Both the position numbers and the translations under genes were made by a program. This document shows positions 1-10,000 of a stretch of 64,000 bases of DNA, one piece after another (within the stretch, counting starts at the first letter, position 1; each line of letters begins with the position of its first letter). The stretch is from positions 1 through 64,000 of the forward strand of contig JAEZKC010000117.1 in NCBI GenBank assembly GCA_023436205.1, written 5' to 3'. Source of the stretch: Fibrobacterota bacterium (GTDB taxonomy: Bacteria > Fibrobacterota > Chitinivibrionia > Chitinivibrionales > Chitinispirillaceae). The notes below the pieces were generated by a model. That model was not told the DNA's origin. It saw only the letters and a program-made list of their open reading frames with translations, and ran no database searches.

Positions 1-49
1 CTCTGACTTCTGGCCTCTGACTTCTGTCCTCTGTCCTCTGGCCTCTTCC
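1..49. repeat. Heptanucleotide tandem repeat (YTCTGNC)n
   Basis: The first 49 bases divide into seven consecutive 7-mers of the form CTCTGAC, TTCTGGC, CTCTGAC, TTCTGTC, CTCTGTC, CTCTGGC, CTCTTCC. The array starts at the window edge, so it may extend further left. It sits just beyond the stop codon of the topoisomerase A-subunit gene. It is pyrimidine-rich on this strand. No function can be assigned from sequence alone. Confidence 0.75.
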
Positions 50-53
50 CCAC

Positions 54-1949
54 CTATCCCGAGGACAACTTCACGCCCTTCAGCTCCTTATTAGCAAGCC
101 TTACCCCGCCTGCCTTGACACCCTTCACCAGAAAATCCTTGATAAAGAACGTCTCTTCAAGAACCTTGAGCCTCGGCTTGGGCTTGTACTCGCAAGTGAT
201 CACCCCGTCGGAATCGGTGGTCAACTTTAGAACGGTGCAGTTGTCAGGCACCAGCATATATCCCTTATTAAGGATAAACTGCTCGATCTTGCAGCGCTTG
301 ATATAGGGAAACTTGGTCTCATCATCACGGTAGATCACGTTGAACACAAGATCCTTGTCCACTAATCCGCAGTAAAGCATCCCCTTGTCCACAAAGAGCT
401 TGTCAGGCACATCGATGACAGAGTAGGCCCCGCTCTTTCTAATCACTAGAATACGGTCATAGAGGGAAACATCGAAGAGCGTATTGCCGTTAACCTCATG
501 ACCAAGATAACCGGTGTCCCTGTCATAACGAAGCTTAAGGTTACGCTGAGCCGCCTCGCGGACATCCACCTTTTTGAATGATACCAGCTCTGTGCGGCGA
601 GGATAGTCTTTCTTGTATTTATCAATGAGCCTTTCCAGAAATTCCACAGCATAATCGATAATCGCTCCCAGCGCCGCCCGGATCTCCTTGAGCCGATCCT
701 CTATCTCCCGCATCTCCTTCTTGGCGCGGTTGATATCATACAGAGAGATACGCCTGATAGGAATCTTGAGCAGTGTTTCCACATCCTCATCGGTAACTTC
801 TCTTCTGATCTGACTCTTGAACGGTTCCAAGCCGTCAAAGACCGCCTTGACAACCGCTTCGGCAGTGGTCTTCTCCTCGATCTTTTTGTATATGCGGTTC
901 TCGATAAAGATCTGCTCGAGTGTTTTGGCGTGAAGCTTGTCTTTGAGTTTCTTCTCCTCGAGCTTCAGCTCGGCCTTGAGGATCTCCACGAGACTGTCGG
1001 CATTGTGCTTGATAACCTCAGTCACCGTCATCACCACCGGCTTCTCTTCCTTAATCACCATCAGGTTGACAGATATGGAAGACTCGCAGTCGGTGAAAGC
1101 ATACAGCGCATCAACGGTGTCATCGGTGTGCACTCCGCGGGCAAGACGTACCTCTATCTCCACATTCTCGGCGGTAAAATCGCTGATACCCGCAATTTTC
1201 AGTTTGCCCTTGCGGGTGGCGGCCTCCATGGATGCGATGAGCGACTCAGTGGTAGTCCCGAAAGGAAGCTCTCGTATCACGATACGTTTTGGATCGCTGG
1301 TGTCAAGCTTTGCTCTGACAAGCACCTTGCCGTTTCCATCATTATACTCCGATACATCGGCATAACCGCCGGTGGGAAAGTCTGGAAACACAAGCAGCTG
1401 TTCACCGCGCAGGCAGGCGATTTCAGCCTCAAGCAGTTCGATGAGATTATGTGACATGATTTTGGTGGACATACCCACCGCGATACCCTCGGCACCAAGT
1501 GCCAGAAGCACCGGAAGCTTAGCGGGAAGAGTCACCGGTTCCCGGTTTCTTCCATCATAGGAATCGAGATACTCTGTAATTTCGGGATTGAACAGAGCCT
1601 CTCTTGCAAGCGGCGAAAGGCGGCATTCGATGTAACGAACCGCGGATGCCGGATCACCGGTAAAGATGTTTCCGAAATTACCCTGCTTGTCGATGAACAG
1701 ATCCTTGTTGGCGAGAGTCACCAACGCATCCCCGATGGAGGCATCTCCATGAGGATGGTACTTCATGCACTGACCGACAATATTGGCCACCTTGTGGAAC
1801 TTGCCGTCATCCACTTCATAGAGTGTATGAAGGATTCGGCGCTGAACAGGTTTGAGCCCATCGTTTACATGAGGAATAGCGCGATCCTTAATAACATAGG
1901 ATGCATATTCCAGGAAATTGGTATTGTACAAACTATTTACAAAAGCCAT
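54..1949 (-). CDS. parC: Type IIA DNA topoisomerase subunit A (ParC/GyrA-like, short form)
   Basis: This is the DNA-cleaving subunit of a type IIA topoisomerase, which with the ParE-like product decatenates or relaxes chromosomal DNA. It is 631 aa. The winged-helix and tower core is at about residues 1-450. The catalytic tyrosine is Tyr106 in the context SAVRYIE, and the YHPHGDAS motif is at residues 64-71. The protein is much shorter than GyrA (about 800-900 aa), with a reduced C-terminal domain in place of the six-bladed beta-pinwheel. The position equivalent to E. coli GyrA Ser83 is Ala70. Its ATG overlaps the parE stop by one base (TAATG), so translation is probably coupled. The short form and pairing favour a topoisomerase IV-type enzyme over gyrase, but the split is not certain. 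Confidence 0.92.
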   Translation of the reverse strand: MAFVNSLYNTNFLEYASYVIKDRAIPHVNDGLKPVQRRILHTLYEVDDGKFHKVANIVGQCMKYHPHGDASIGDALVTLANKDLFIDKQGNFGNIFTGDPASAVRYIECRLSPLAREALFNPEITEYLDSYDGRNREPVTLPAKLPVLLALGAEGIAVGMSTKIMSHNLIELLEAEIACLRGEQLLVFPDFPTGGYADVSEYNDGNGKVLVRAKLDTSDPKRIVIRELPFGTTTESLIASMEAATRKGKLKIAGISDFTAENVEIEVRLARGVHTDDTVDALYAFTDCESSISVNLMVIKEEKPVVMTVTEVIKHNADSLVEILKAELKLEEKKLKDKLHAKTLEQIFIENRIYKKIEEKTTAEAVVKAVFDGLEPFKSQIRREVTDEDVETLLKIPIRRISLYDINRAKKEMREIEDRLKEIRAALGAIIDYAVEFLERLIDKYKKDYPRRTELVSFKKVDVREAAQRNLKLRYDRDTGYLGHEVNGNTLFDVSLYDRILVIRKSGAYSVIDVPDKLFVDKGMLYCGLVDKDLVFNVIYRDDETKFPYIKRCKIEQFILNKGYMLVPDNCTVLKLTTDSDGVITCEYKPKPRLKVLEETFFIKDFLVKGVKAGGVRLANKELKGVKLSSG

Positions 1950-3751
1950 TAGATTAGGTTCTCCATTATGAAATCACGACGTTCGGGGGTATTTTTTCCC
2001 ATATAGAACTCTAATGTTTCGGAGATGTTCTTCACGGATCTGACATTTACTTCCACAAGCCTCATGTCCGGACCGATAAACTGCCCGAACTCCTTGGGTG
2101 AGATTTCACCCAGCCCTTTGAATCGGGTCACTTCCGGATCTCTCAAGGCTTTCATGGCGGCGTCCCGCTCCTTTTCGCTGTAGCAGTAGCGGGTCTCTTT
2201 CTTGTTGCGAACCCTGAAAAGAGGGGTTTCCAGGATATACACGTGCCCTGCCACCACCAGTTCCTCGAAATAGGTGAGAAAAAAGGTAAGAAGAAGATTT
2301 CTTATATGGAAACCGTCCACGTCGGCATCAGTGGCAAGCACTATTCTATTATAACGCAGGTTTTCCACATCTTCTTCAATCCCCAGAGCCATCATCATAT
2401 CATAAAGCTCTTCGTTCTGGTAGATGGCCGCCTTGGTCTTGCCGAAAACATTCTGTGGTTTACCCTTAAGAGTATAGATCGCCTGGGTGTACACATCGCG
2501 GGCCGATATGATCGATCCGCCGGCAGACTGCCCCTCAGTGAGGAATATTGTGGACTTGTCCCCGTCGGAATCGGTTCTGAAATGGTACTTGCAATCTTTG
2601 AGATTGGGGATTTTGATCTCAATACGCTTGGCGGCTTCCTTGGCCTCTTTCTTGACCTTGTTAAGCTCGGTGCGCAGCTTCTCATTCTGCACGATCTTGC
2701 TTTCAAGAAGCTTGGCCGCTTCCACGTTCTTGTGCAGAAAATCCACCACCGCAGACTTGACTTCAGTTACGATCCAGCCTCGAATTTCGGTGTTGCCCAG
2801 CTTGTTCTTGGTCTGGGATTCGAACACCGGAGACTTCAGTTTGATGGCGATGGCACCGGCAATTCCATCACGAACATCCACCCCGGAATAGTTCTTTTTG
2901 AAAAACTCATTGACGCCCTTAAGAACGCCCTCTCTGAAAGCGCTCAGGTGCGTTCCACCGTCACTTGTGTGCTGTCCGTTAACAAAGGAAAAGTAGGTCT
3001 CACCGTAAGCCTGGGTATGAGTGAATGCAAACTCAAGCTGCTTTCCATGGTAATAGCCAATGTTGTAAACGGTCGACTCCCCCACTTCGTTCTGCAGAAG
3101 ATCCAGAAGACCGTTCTTGGATTCAAACTTCTGTTTCCCGAAGAAGAGCTTGAGCCCTGCATTGAGGTAGGCATAATTCCAGAGGCGCTGCTCTATGTAT
3201 TCAAAATTAAAACTGTAATCACCAAAAATTTCAGTATCTGGGAGAAATTCCACATAGGTGCCGTCCACTTCACCCTTGGCTTTGCCGCTCTTCTTGGACT
3301 TGAGGGCACCTCGTTCAAAAACGGCCTCGGAATATTCACCATTGCGGTAGGACACCACTTTAAAGAAGCTGGACAGGGCATTAACCGCCTTTGTTCCCAC
3401 ACCGTTAAGACCGACGCTGAACTGAAACACATCATCATTATATTTAGCGCCGGTGTTGATGGTGGAAACGCAGTCGATCACTTTACCAAGTGGAATACCG
3501 CGCCCGTAGTCCCTGACGGAGACATGCTTGTTCTCGATGGCCACATCGACTTTCTTGCCGAATCCCATGATAAACTCGTCGATGGCGTTATCGATGACTT
3601 CTTTAAGGAGGATGTAGACACCATCATCCGGGTTGGACCCGTCCCCGAGGCGCCCGATATACATACCGCTTCTGAGGCGAATATGCTCCAGGGAACTCAG
3701 AGTCTTGATCTTGCTTTCATCATACGCGGGAATAGAAGTGTTTTTACTCAT
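1949..3751 (-). CDS. parE: Type IIA DNA topoisomerase subunit B (ParE/GyrB-like)
   Basis: This is the ATPase subunit partnering the downstream ParC-like protein. It is 600 aa. The N-terminal GHKL ATPase shows KEVIDNAIDEF, DYGRGIP and the lid VGLNGVGTKAVNA. The transducer domain follows, then TOPRIM with LTEGQSAGG and the metal-binding DADVDG. The tail carries KGLGEISPKEF and GKNTPERRDFIMENL. There is no E. coli GyrB-type insertion. These features are family knowledge matched by eye. It lies upstream of parC in a two-gene operon with a one-base overlap. A 518-aa open frame on the opposite strand of this gene is a shadow of its codon usage. Confidence 0.93.
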   Translation of the reverse strand: MSKNTSIPAYDESKIKTLSSLEHIRLRSGMYIGRLGDGSNPDDGVYILLKEVIDNAIDEFIMGFGKKVDVAIENKHVSVRDYGRGIPLGKVIDCVSTINTGAKYNDDVFQFSVGLNGVGTKAVNALSSFFKVVSYRNGEYSEAVFERGALKSKKSGKAKGEVDGTYVEFLPDTEIFGDYSFNFEYIEQRLWNYAYLNAGLKLFFGKQKFESKNGLLDLLQNEVGESTVYNIGYYHGKQLEFAFTHTQAYGETYFSFVNGQHTSDGGTHLSAFREGVLKGVNEFFKKNYSGVDVRDGIAGAIAIKLKSPVFESQTKNKLGNTEIRGWIVTEVKSAVVDFLHKNVEAAKLLESKIVQNEKLRTELNKVKKEAKEAAKRIEIKIPNLKDCKYHFRTDSDGDKSTIFLTEGQSAGGSIISARDVYTQAIYTLKGKPQNVFGKTKAAIYQNEELYDMMMALGIEEDVENLRYNRIVLATDADVDGFHIRNLLLTFFLTYFEELVVAGHVYILETPLFRVRNKKETRYCYSEKERDAAMKALRDPEVTRFKGLGEISPKEFGQFIGPDMRLVEVNVRSVKNISETLEFYMGKNTPERRDFIMENLI

Positions 3752-4066
3752 AAATCCTTATACTGTTTGCAGAAAAGAGCGGACCGCCCTCAAAAATAGG
3801 CGGCAGAGGGCATTTTCAGAATTTTTAATATAAATATGTCGAAAACCGGGCACAAGCAGACAGAGCACAGAATTTTGTGCCTGAAAGGCCTTTTCTATAC
3901 CATGTATTGAATTTAGGCTGTACTGGCTTTGCACTGAATAGTTAGGACAATGGGGGCGGATATTGTAACCAAGGGTAGATTTCGGGAAATGGAACATTTT
4001 TAAACACATTTATATGCACAGATTATTTTGAGTCATTACCCAAAAAAGCTTCATTCAGGAGAAAGT
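3752..4066. other. Divergent intergenic region parE / M61 peptidase gene
   Basis: About 315 bases separate the divergently read parE and the peptidase lipoprotein gene, so promoters in both directions are expected here. I see short inverted repeats around 3780-3812 (CCGCC/GGCGG and GCCCTC/GAGGGC) and AT-rich stretches, but no convincing -35/-10 pair, tRNA or small gene. Confidence 0.4.
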
Positions 4067-5887
4067 ATGATTCACCGCACCACTCGTGTTATACTACCGT
4101 TTATTACCATTTTCATCATTTCATGTACGCAGAAACTATTCCGACCGATTCTCCCAGCCGACTCACGCGAGTTCTTTCTTGAATACCAGGCGATACTCGA
4201 AAACCCGCAGGACACAGTTCTTAAAGTCAGAGTTTTGTTTCCGAAGAATATTTCACCCTGTGATTCCTTCAGATTTCCCGTTCAGGTACCTGGCACCTAT
4301 GAACTTAAAAAGTATGGCAAATATGTAAGTGATTTCCATGCCTATGATGTAAACGGAGATGCAATCGACTACGAGATTTACGATTCCTCCATTTACGTTT
4401 TCGGGGAACCGAAACATGTCAGTAAAATAGAGTACACAGTACACCAAACCTTCGGCAAAACAACGGATTCAATTTCCCCTTATATTGGAACCCGTTTTAA
4501 ACCTAGCCATTGCCAGATAAACCCCTTTGCTGCTTTTGGTTTTTTCAGCAGGTTGCAAAATAAAGCTCTCAGATTGAAAATTACAGCCCCGGCGCAGTGG
4601 GAAATTGCCACCCCTCTCATTAAGGATTCAGCTGATTTCTACTACGCAGACTCCTACAATGAACTTCAGGACAGTCCCATTCTGATTGGAAGACTGAGCA
4701 AGAGTGCCTTTCAGGTTGACAGCACCAGATTTTTTGTTTACGTCCACAGCGATTCACCCCTGATCTACGCCCGTAAACTAAAAAAATACCTCAAGAGTGC
4801 AAGCAAAGATGTAATCCGCTTCATTGACAAGATGCCTACGAAAGAGTATTCCTTTATTTTCAGTTTCCTCGAAGATTCTCTTCCAGGGGCTGGAGCTCTT
4901 GAACACAGAAAATCATCTCTCTATGTGTTCTCTTCAAATGATTTCGATTCATTTTCAAGCAACCTGAAGTGGATAGCCCGACATGAGCTGTTTCATACAG
5001 TGATCCCGCTTTCGATAAGGGGGGATGAACTTGCGAATCCAGACTTTTCAGACACAAACGCCATTGAGCATCTATGGTTCTATGAAGGGCTGGCACAATG
5101 GGCAGCATTTAAAATGCAACTCTGGAATGGAACAATCTCACCTGAACAGTACCTGAATATCCTCAGAATGCAGCTTATCGCATCTGAAATCGCTAAAGAC
5201 AGCGCGAATCTGCTTTCATTGAGTAAAAGCACCCTCAGGGAAGGGAAAACCCTGACGGAATTCTACAGGAGGGGTTTCATTATTGGAACAGCGCTTGACA
5301 TTTTCATTCTCCAGAAGACCTCCGGAAACGTCTCGCTCAGGGATGTTATTTTACAGATGAAAAACAGATATACTTCCGATAACCTCTTCCCCGCAGACAG
5401 CCTCTTTGAGATCATTGCATCCTTTTCACATCCCGATGTTAAAGCTTTTCTATACAGACATCTTTCAGAAAACAAACCACTCGAACTTGCCGTACTCTTT
5501 GACGACCTTGGAATACAGTACTCCAGACGAGAAAAACATCCGTTCGCAAAATCAGATTTCGGGCTGATGCTCTATTCTAATTATAAGTATCAGGAAATGA
5601 AAGTCTCCGGAGTCTACGAGGAGGCACAAAGGTTCGGTTTCAAAACTGGTGATGTCCTTCTTGCAATTAATGGCCAGAAAATCTATCCCAATAATTTTCC
5701 ATACGTAATACGCGATCTGGTAACATCCGAATCCGGAAAAACTTATGAAGCCACTATTCAACGGAATGGCAACAAAGAGACATTCAAAGCCGAAACTGTA
5801 CCACTTTATTTACGACATAAGTTTACTATAGATAACACTGCCACTTGGAAACAGAGAACACTCAGAACAGCCTGGATTAATAAATAA
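4067..5887 (+). CDS. M61-family metallopeptidase lipoprotein with PDZ domain
   Basis: This is a predicted envelope-anchored zinc aminopeptidase of the M61 (glycyl aminopeptidase-like) family. I start it at the ATG preceded by AGGAG with good spacing. An in-frame TTG 39 bases upstream is possible but would mask the signal peptide. The product is 606 aa. It opens with a lipoprotein signal ending IISC (Cys20). The N-terminal beta domain is at about 30-230. The zinc site HELFH is at 306-310, with the downstream glutamate in WFYEG (Glu340). A C-terminal PDZ-like domain is at about 510-580 (GFKTGDVLLAINGQKI). All catalytic residues look intact. The substrate is unknown. It is divergent from parE and lies 27 bases before an oxidoreductase gene. 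Confidence 0.88.
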   Translation: MIHRTTRVILPFITIFIISCTQKLFRPILPADSREFFLEYQAILENPQDTVLKVRVLFPKNISPCDSFRFPVQVPGTYELKKYGKYVSDFHAYDVNGDAIDYEIYDSSIYVFGEPKHVSKIEYTVHQTFGKTTDSISPYIGTRFKPSHCQINPFAAFGFFSRLQNKALRLKITAPAQWEIATPLIKDSADFYYADSYNELQDSPILIGRLSKSAFQVDSTRFFVYVHSDSPLIYARKLKKYLKSASKDVIRFIDKMPTKEYSFIFSFLEDSLPGAGALEHRKSSLYVFSSNDFDSFSSNLKWIARHELFHTVIPLSIRGDELANPDFSDTNAIEHLWFYEGLAQWAAFKMQLWNGTISPEQYLNILRMQLIASEIAKDSANLLSLSKSTLREGKTLTEFYRRGFIIGTALDIFILQKTSGNVSLRDVILQMKNRYTSDNLFPADSLFEIIASFSHPDVKAFLYRHLSENKPLELAVLFDDLGIQYSRREKHPFAKSDFGLMLYSNYKYQEMKVSGVYEEAQRFGFKTGDVLLAINGQKIYPNNFPYVIRDLVTSESGKTYEATIQRNGNKETFKAETVPLYLRHKFTIDNTATWKQRTLRTAWINK

Positions 5888-5914
5888 TCAAAGTAAACAA
5901 CCAAAGAGAAAAAT

Positions 5915-6997
5915 ATGCAGCTCAGTAAAATCCTAATCGGCGCCATGCGGTTTAAAGACAGACCCTCTACAATTGCCACTATTCGGGCAGCTATCGACGA
6001 AGGTTTCAACTATATCGACACCTCTCCATGCTACTGTTATCAAAGCGAGCAGGAGAATTCCGAATCCTGGGTGGGTGATGCTGTAAATCATCCGGATTAC
6101 CGGCACAGAGTGATGGTGAGTGCCAAGTGCAGTCCGGGAAACGGTGGGCTTGGGCTGGGAGGTTTCATTCCTGAAAAGGGATTCGGGGTAAGATCAGTGG
6201 AGCAGCTCAGTACAGTTCTCAGTCAGTCGCTTCGGCGGCAAAACCTTGATGGGTTTGATTACTATCACATGTGGACAACTCACACCATGGAACAATTCAG
6301 AGAAGCCACTAAACCGGGTGGATGGTATGATGGTGTGAAGCTGCATTCTGACAAGTGGAAGCATCTGGGAATCACTACCCACGCAGATACCGCTATAATA
6401 CTGGAATTTTTGAAAAGCGGACTCTTTGAAACGGTCACCATTCCGCTCAATGTTGTGAACCGCACCCGGCTGGGAGTACTTGACTACTGTTCCCGAAATG
6501 GGATCAAGGTATTTGCCATGAATCCTTTGGCCGGAGGCTTCCTAGCCTCTCACGAACGGCTTAAGGAGCTAGCCTTGCGCTACCTTATGGCTCTTCCCAA
6601 TGTGCACCTGCTCATCGGCTTTTCCTCCGTTGAGGAAGTACAGTATGCATCATGGATTCAGAAGACCACTCCCCCAAACGGCGGCGATGTGGACGCACTA
6701 CTTGCAGAAGTGGATTCAATAATCGACAGTAAAGAGGATCGTTGCACCGGGTGCGGATACTGCTCTCCCTGCCCTCAGAATATCACCCTTGGAGCCTGCC
6801 TGTCCTACTATAATCTTGCGAAATACATGAACATGGTAAGTGCGGTGGAGGCATTCAGGGAGAAGCAGTGGGAGGATGGTTTGAGGCTGGACAAGTGCAC
6901 CGGATGCGGTCTTTGCGCGGCACGCTGCCCCAACGGACTGGATCTGCACGGGATCATAAAGGAAGCGAAGGAGCTGCTTTACGTGATCGAGCATTGA
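5915..6997 (+). CDS. Aldo/keto reductase with C-terminal 2x[4Fe-4S] ferredoxin domain
   Basis: This is a predicted cytoplasmic NAD(P)H-dependent or ferredoxin-linked oxidoreductase of 360 aa. The aldo/keto reductase barrel covers about residues 1-265 and retains a plausible Asp35-Tyr40-Lys71-His118 tetrad. The C-terminus carries two cysteine clusters: C277, C280, C283, C286 and C328, C331, C334, C338, each followed by Pro, typical of 4Fe-4S ferredoxin motifs. This fused family is widespread in anaerobes, but the substrate is generally unknown. The gene is probably co-transcribed with the M61 peptidase gene 27 bases upstream, although no functional link is evident. Confidence 0.88.
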   Translation: MQLSKILIGAMRFKDRPSTIATIRAAIDEGFNYIDTSPCYCYQSEQENSESWVGDAVNHPDYRHRVMVSAKCSPGNGGLGLGGFIPEKGFGVRSVEQLSTVLSQSLRRQNLDGFDYYHMWTTHTMEQFREATKPGGWYDGVKLHSDKWKHLGITTHADTAIILEFLKSGLFETVTIPLNVVNRTRLGVLDYCSRNGIKVFAMNPLAGGFLASHERLKELALRYLMALPNVHLLIGFSSVEEVQYASWIQKTTPPNGGDVDALLAEVDSIIDSKEDRCTGCGYCSPCPQNITLGACLSYYNLAKYMNMVSAVEAFREKQWEDGLRLDKCTGCGLCAARCPNGLDLHGIIKEAKELLYVIEH

Positions 6998-7075
6998 CCT
7001 GAAAAAGAGTCCCGCAAGGTCAGAAACAAACAGGGTTTCAGGTGCAATTTACAAGTCAGCAACATGTCATTAAAC

Positions 7076-10000
7076 TCATAGCCCGACCCCGGATTCCGTC
7101 AGCTGGGCACTTTGGGATATCACACTCCCCGCATCATTACTCACCACACACCGGAATGCCCCGAAATCAGATTCCTGTACGGTAAACGACAGCTGACTTG
7201 CATTAGCTCCCTCGATATTCTGGCCATCCATCTGCCACTGGTAGCTTAAGCCGGTTCCACTGGCGGATACTGAAAAAGTCACCGTCTCGCCAATTTGACC
7301 CGACTGATTTTGAGGATGCACATCGATAACCGGCGGAAGCATCACGCTAAGGATCGCAGAATCGCTGACCGCACTTCCTGCACTGTTGGTTACTACACAT
7401 CTAAAGCGTGCCCCCGCATCCTGGGCCTGCACCACAAAAGACAGCTGGTTGGTTTGAGCTCCATCAATGTTCTGATTATTTCTCTGCCACTGAAAATGGA
7501 GGTCTGAGCCGGTGGCGGAAACGGAAAACGTGACCGTCTGGCCGACGATAGCGCTCTGGTTCAGGGGGTGATCTATAATGGAGGGCGCATTGACAATCAC
7601 AGTTAAATGTACAACCGCACTGGTGTCGCTTCCGCCGGCATTGGATACGATGCAGTAAATTTCAGCTCCATTATCTGCAGTAGAAGCAGTAAATGTCAAG
7701 CTGTTCTGATTTGAACCTACCTCCACACCATTTTTATACCAATTGTATTGAAGCGCATCACCTTCCGCCTGCAGGGAAAACTGGGCACTTCCCCCATCGT
7801 TAACCGTGGAGGACTGAGGCTCCTCCGTGATATGAGGTCTGCTGCGACGCACATGCAGCTTTGCTTCAGAAGAGACCACTTCGCCTGAAGGATTGGAAAT
7901 GATGCAGCGGTAAACGGACCCGCTATCCTGACGAGAAACAGCGTCAAGAACCAGTTCAGCACCGTTCGCCCCCGGAATATCGGCACCGTTTTTCTGCCAT
8001 CTGTAAGTAAGATCATTTCCACTGGCCACCACCGAAAAGCGGGCACTTTCTCCCTCCCGCACATTCTGGTCTTGCGGTTGCGTTTGGATTACCGGAAGAG
8101 CAAGCACGAAACGGGCAACGATCGCTTTGTCATTATCGATATGGACAGTTGCCGGATCAGCGTTTCCTGAAAGGTCACCAGCCCATTCCTGGAAACGGTA
8201 TCCGGGTGCGGGAACAGGAACAAGCTCGACCTGTGTTCCCTTTTCAAAGGGAGATGATGCTTCACTCCCGTTCACTCTTTGTATAACAGTCCCATATCCC
8301 TGAGGCTCGCTCTGAACGAGCAGGTCAAAATCGTTGTCTCTTATTGTGTAAATGTGACGACTGGCGCTTCCCAGCTCGGCAAACGCACTTGGCGCTCCAA
8401 GATCGATCACCACTGTTCTATTACCATCTTTCTGGTCATTATTATTGACAGTTAAAGAAACTGTTTTTTCGGTTTCACCCGGTCTGAACACCAGTGCATC
8501 TGTATTGATCGAAAAATGACCTGAATTGGCAGTTGATTCAGATGATATTGATACGGGAACCGTTATGGAAGCGGTGGAACTGTTGGAAAGACGCACCAGG
8601 ATGGTGGCTGACGATTGCGACTCCTCCCCCTCCGAAACAGTAGATGCAAACCCGACCTGAACCACACTGGGAGCATCGTCGTCGAAAATGGTATAGGTAA
8701 ATACAGATGTTCCCTGCGTCCACCCAGCTGGAACTGCACTCAGGCGCAGCACGACAGTTTCATTCTGCTCGATACTGCTGTCATCAATGATAGATACTAC
8801 GATGGACTGTTCGGTGGAACCGGGGGCAAAGCTGAGAACCCTTGATTGCGGAAGTGAAAAATCCCCATCTAACCGGGCGGAACTGGATGAATCCAGATCC
8901 CACTGAATAGTCACCGGCGACTGCAAAGGACTTGACAGCTTCACCTTTACTGTAACGGAGCCTACCGATTCGGAACCGGCAAGCGACTGATTCACAAAAG
9001 AAACCTGGCGGGAATCGGGGTCATCGTCGACAACAGTAATGGTATGGGTAGTGTTCCCGACCAGATTTATTAGTGATGAATTATTAACAAGGTGGAAAAC
9101 CAAAGAACGTGTTCCCTCGTTGATATCGTTATTGATGATATTCACCACAGCCGTCGCTTGTGTCTGTCCTGCAGGAAAGGTCACTTTTAACGGTGATTGG
9201 TAATTGAACTGATTGCTTGTAGCTGTTGTTCTGGAGGAGTCCAGCACAAGTTCAAGCTCTATGTTTCTATCAAGTGGTTTTGAGAGAGCCACAATCATAG
9301 TGGCAGTGTTATCCGTTTCTGATTTCTGCGAGTGAGCCGAAGTGAAATAGGCCCCGACCTTATCGTTGTCGTCTATATGCAGTGTAAATTTATTCACTTC
9401 TCCCAGAACTGCAAAACCGACAGGGGCATTCAGCTGAAGAACCAGTGTTTCGTTATCCTCCACCAGATTATCATCAACAATAGTGAATTCTATATATTTC
9501 AGGGTGTCTCCCGGATGAAAAGTCAACTGATTCTGGGAAAAGGACACATCTTGAGGAACAGCCCCCGACTGAGTCCAGTCTACTGCATAGGGAACAACCA
9601 CCGTCTGATCGATTCTGGCGGAAAGCAGCACTTCCACTCTGACCAAAGAGGCTGATTCTGATTTGTGAAATGAATCACTCTTAAAGGAAACCGAAACCAC
9701 ATCGGGCTGCCTCACGGTAATCTGCACAATCAATGTATCGGAAGTACCTGCGCTGTCGGTTACCAGGATTCGGAAATTTCTGGCTCCCACATCCTGCAGT
9801 GATGGGTTCCATCTGATTTGCCCGGCTTCAGAACCGGAAAGCGGGCTTCCGTCTATTCGCACGTCAAAGCGAAACGGGGCAGTGCCGGTTTGAGAGTTAA
9901 TTTTTAGATCGAGGGATAAATGATCCTGCTCTGCCCGAAGAGTCTGCGGTAGATCACCCACCCGGGTGGCAAACCTTACCGCAGGACGCCCGGGAACGCG

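Noticed and set aside
2243..3799. 518-aa open frame on the plus strand opposite parE
   Set aside because: It is fully antisense to a gene with clear topoisomerase motifs, its translation shows no domain, and it has no ribosome binding site; it mirrors parE codon usage.
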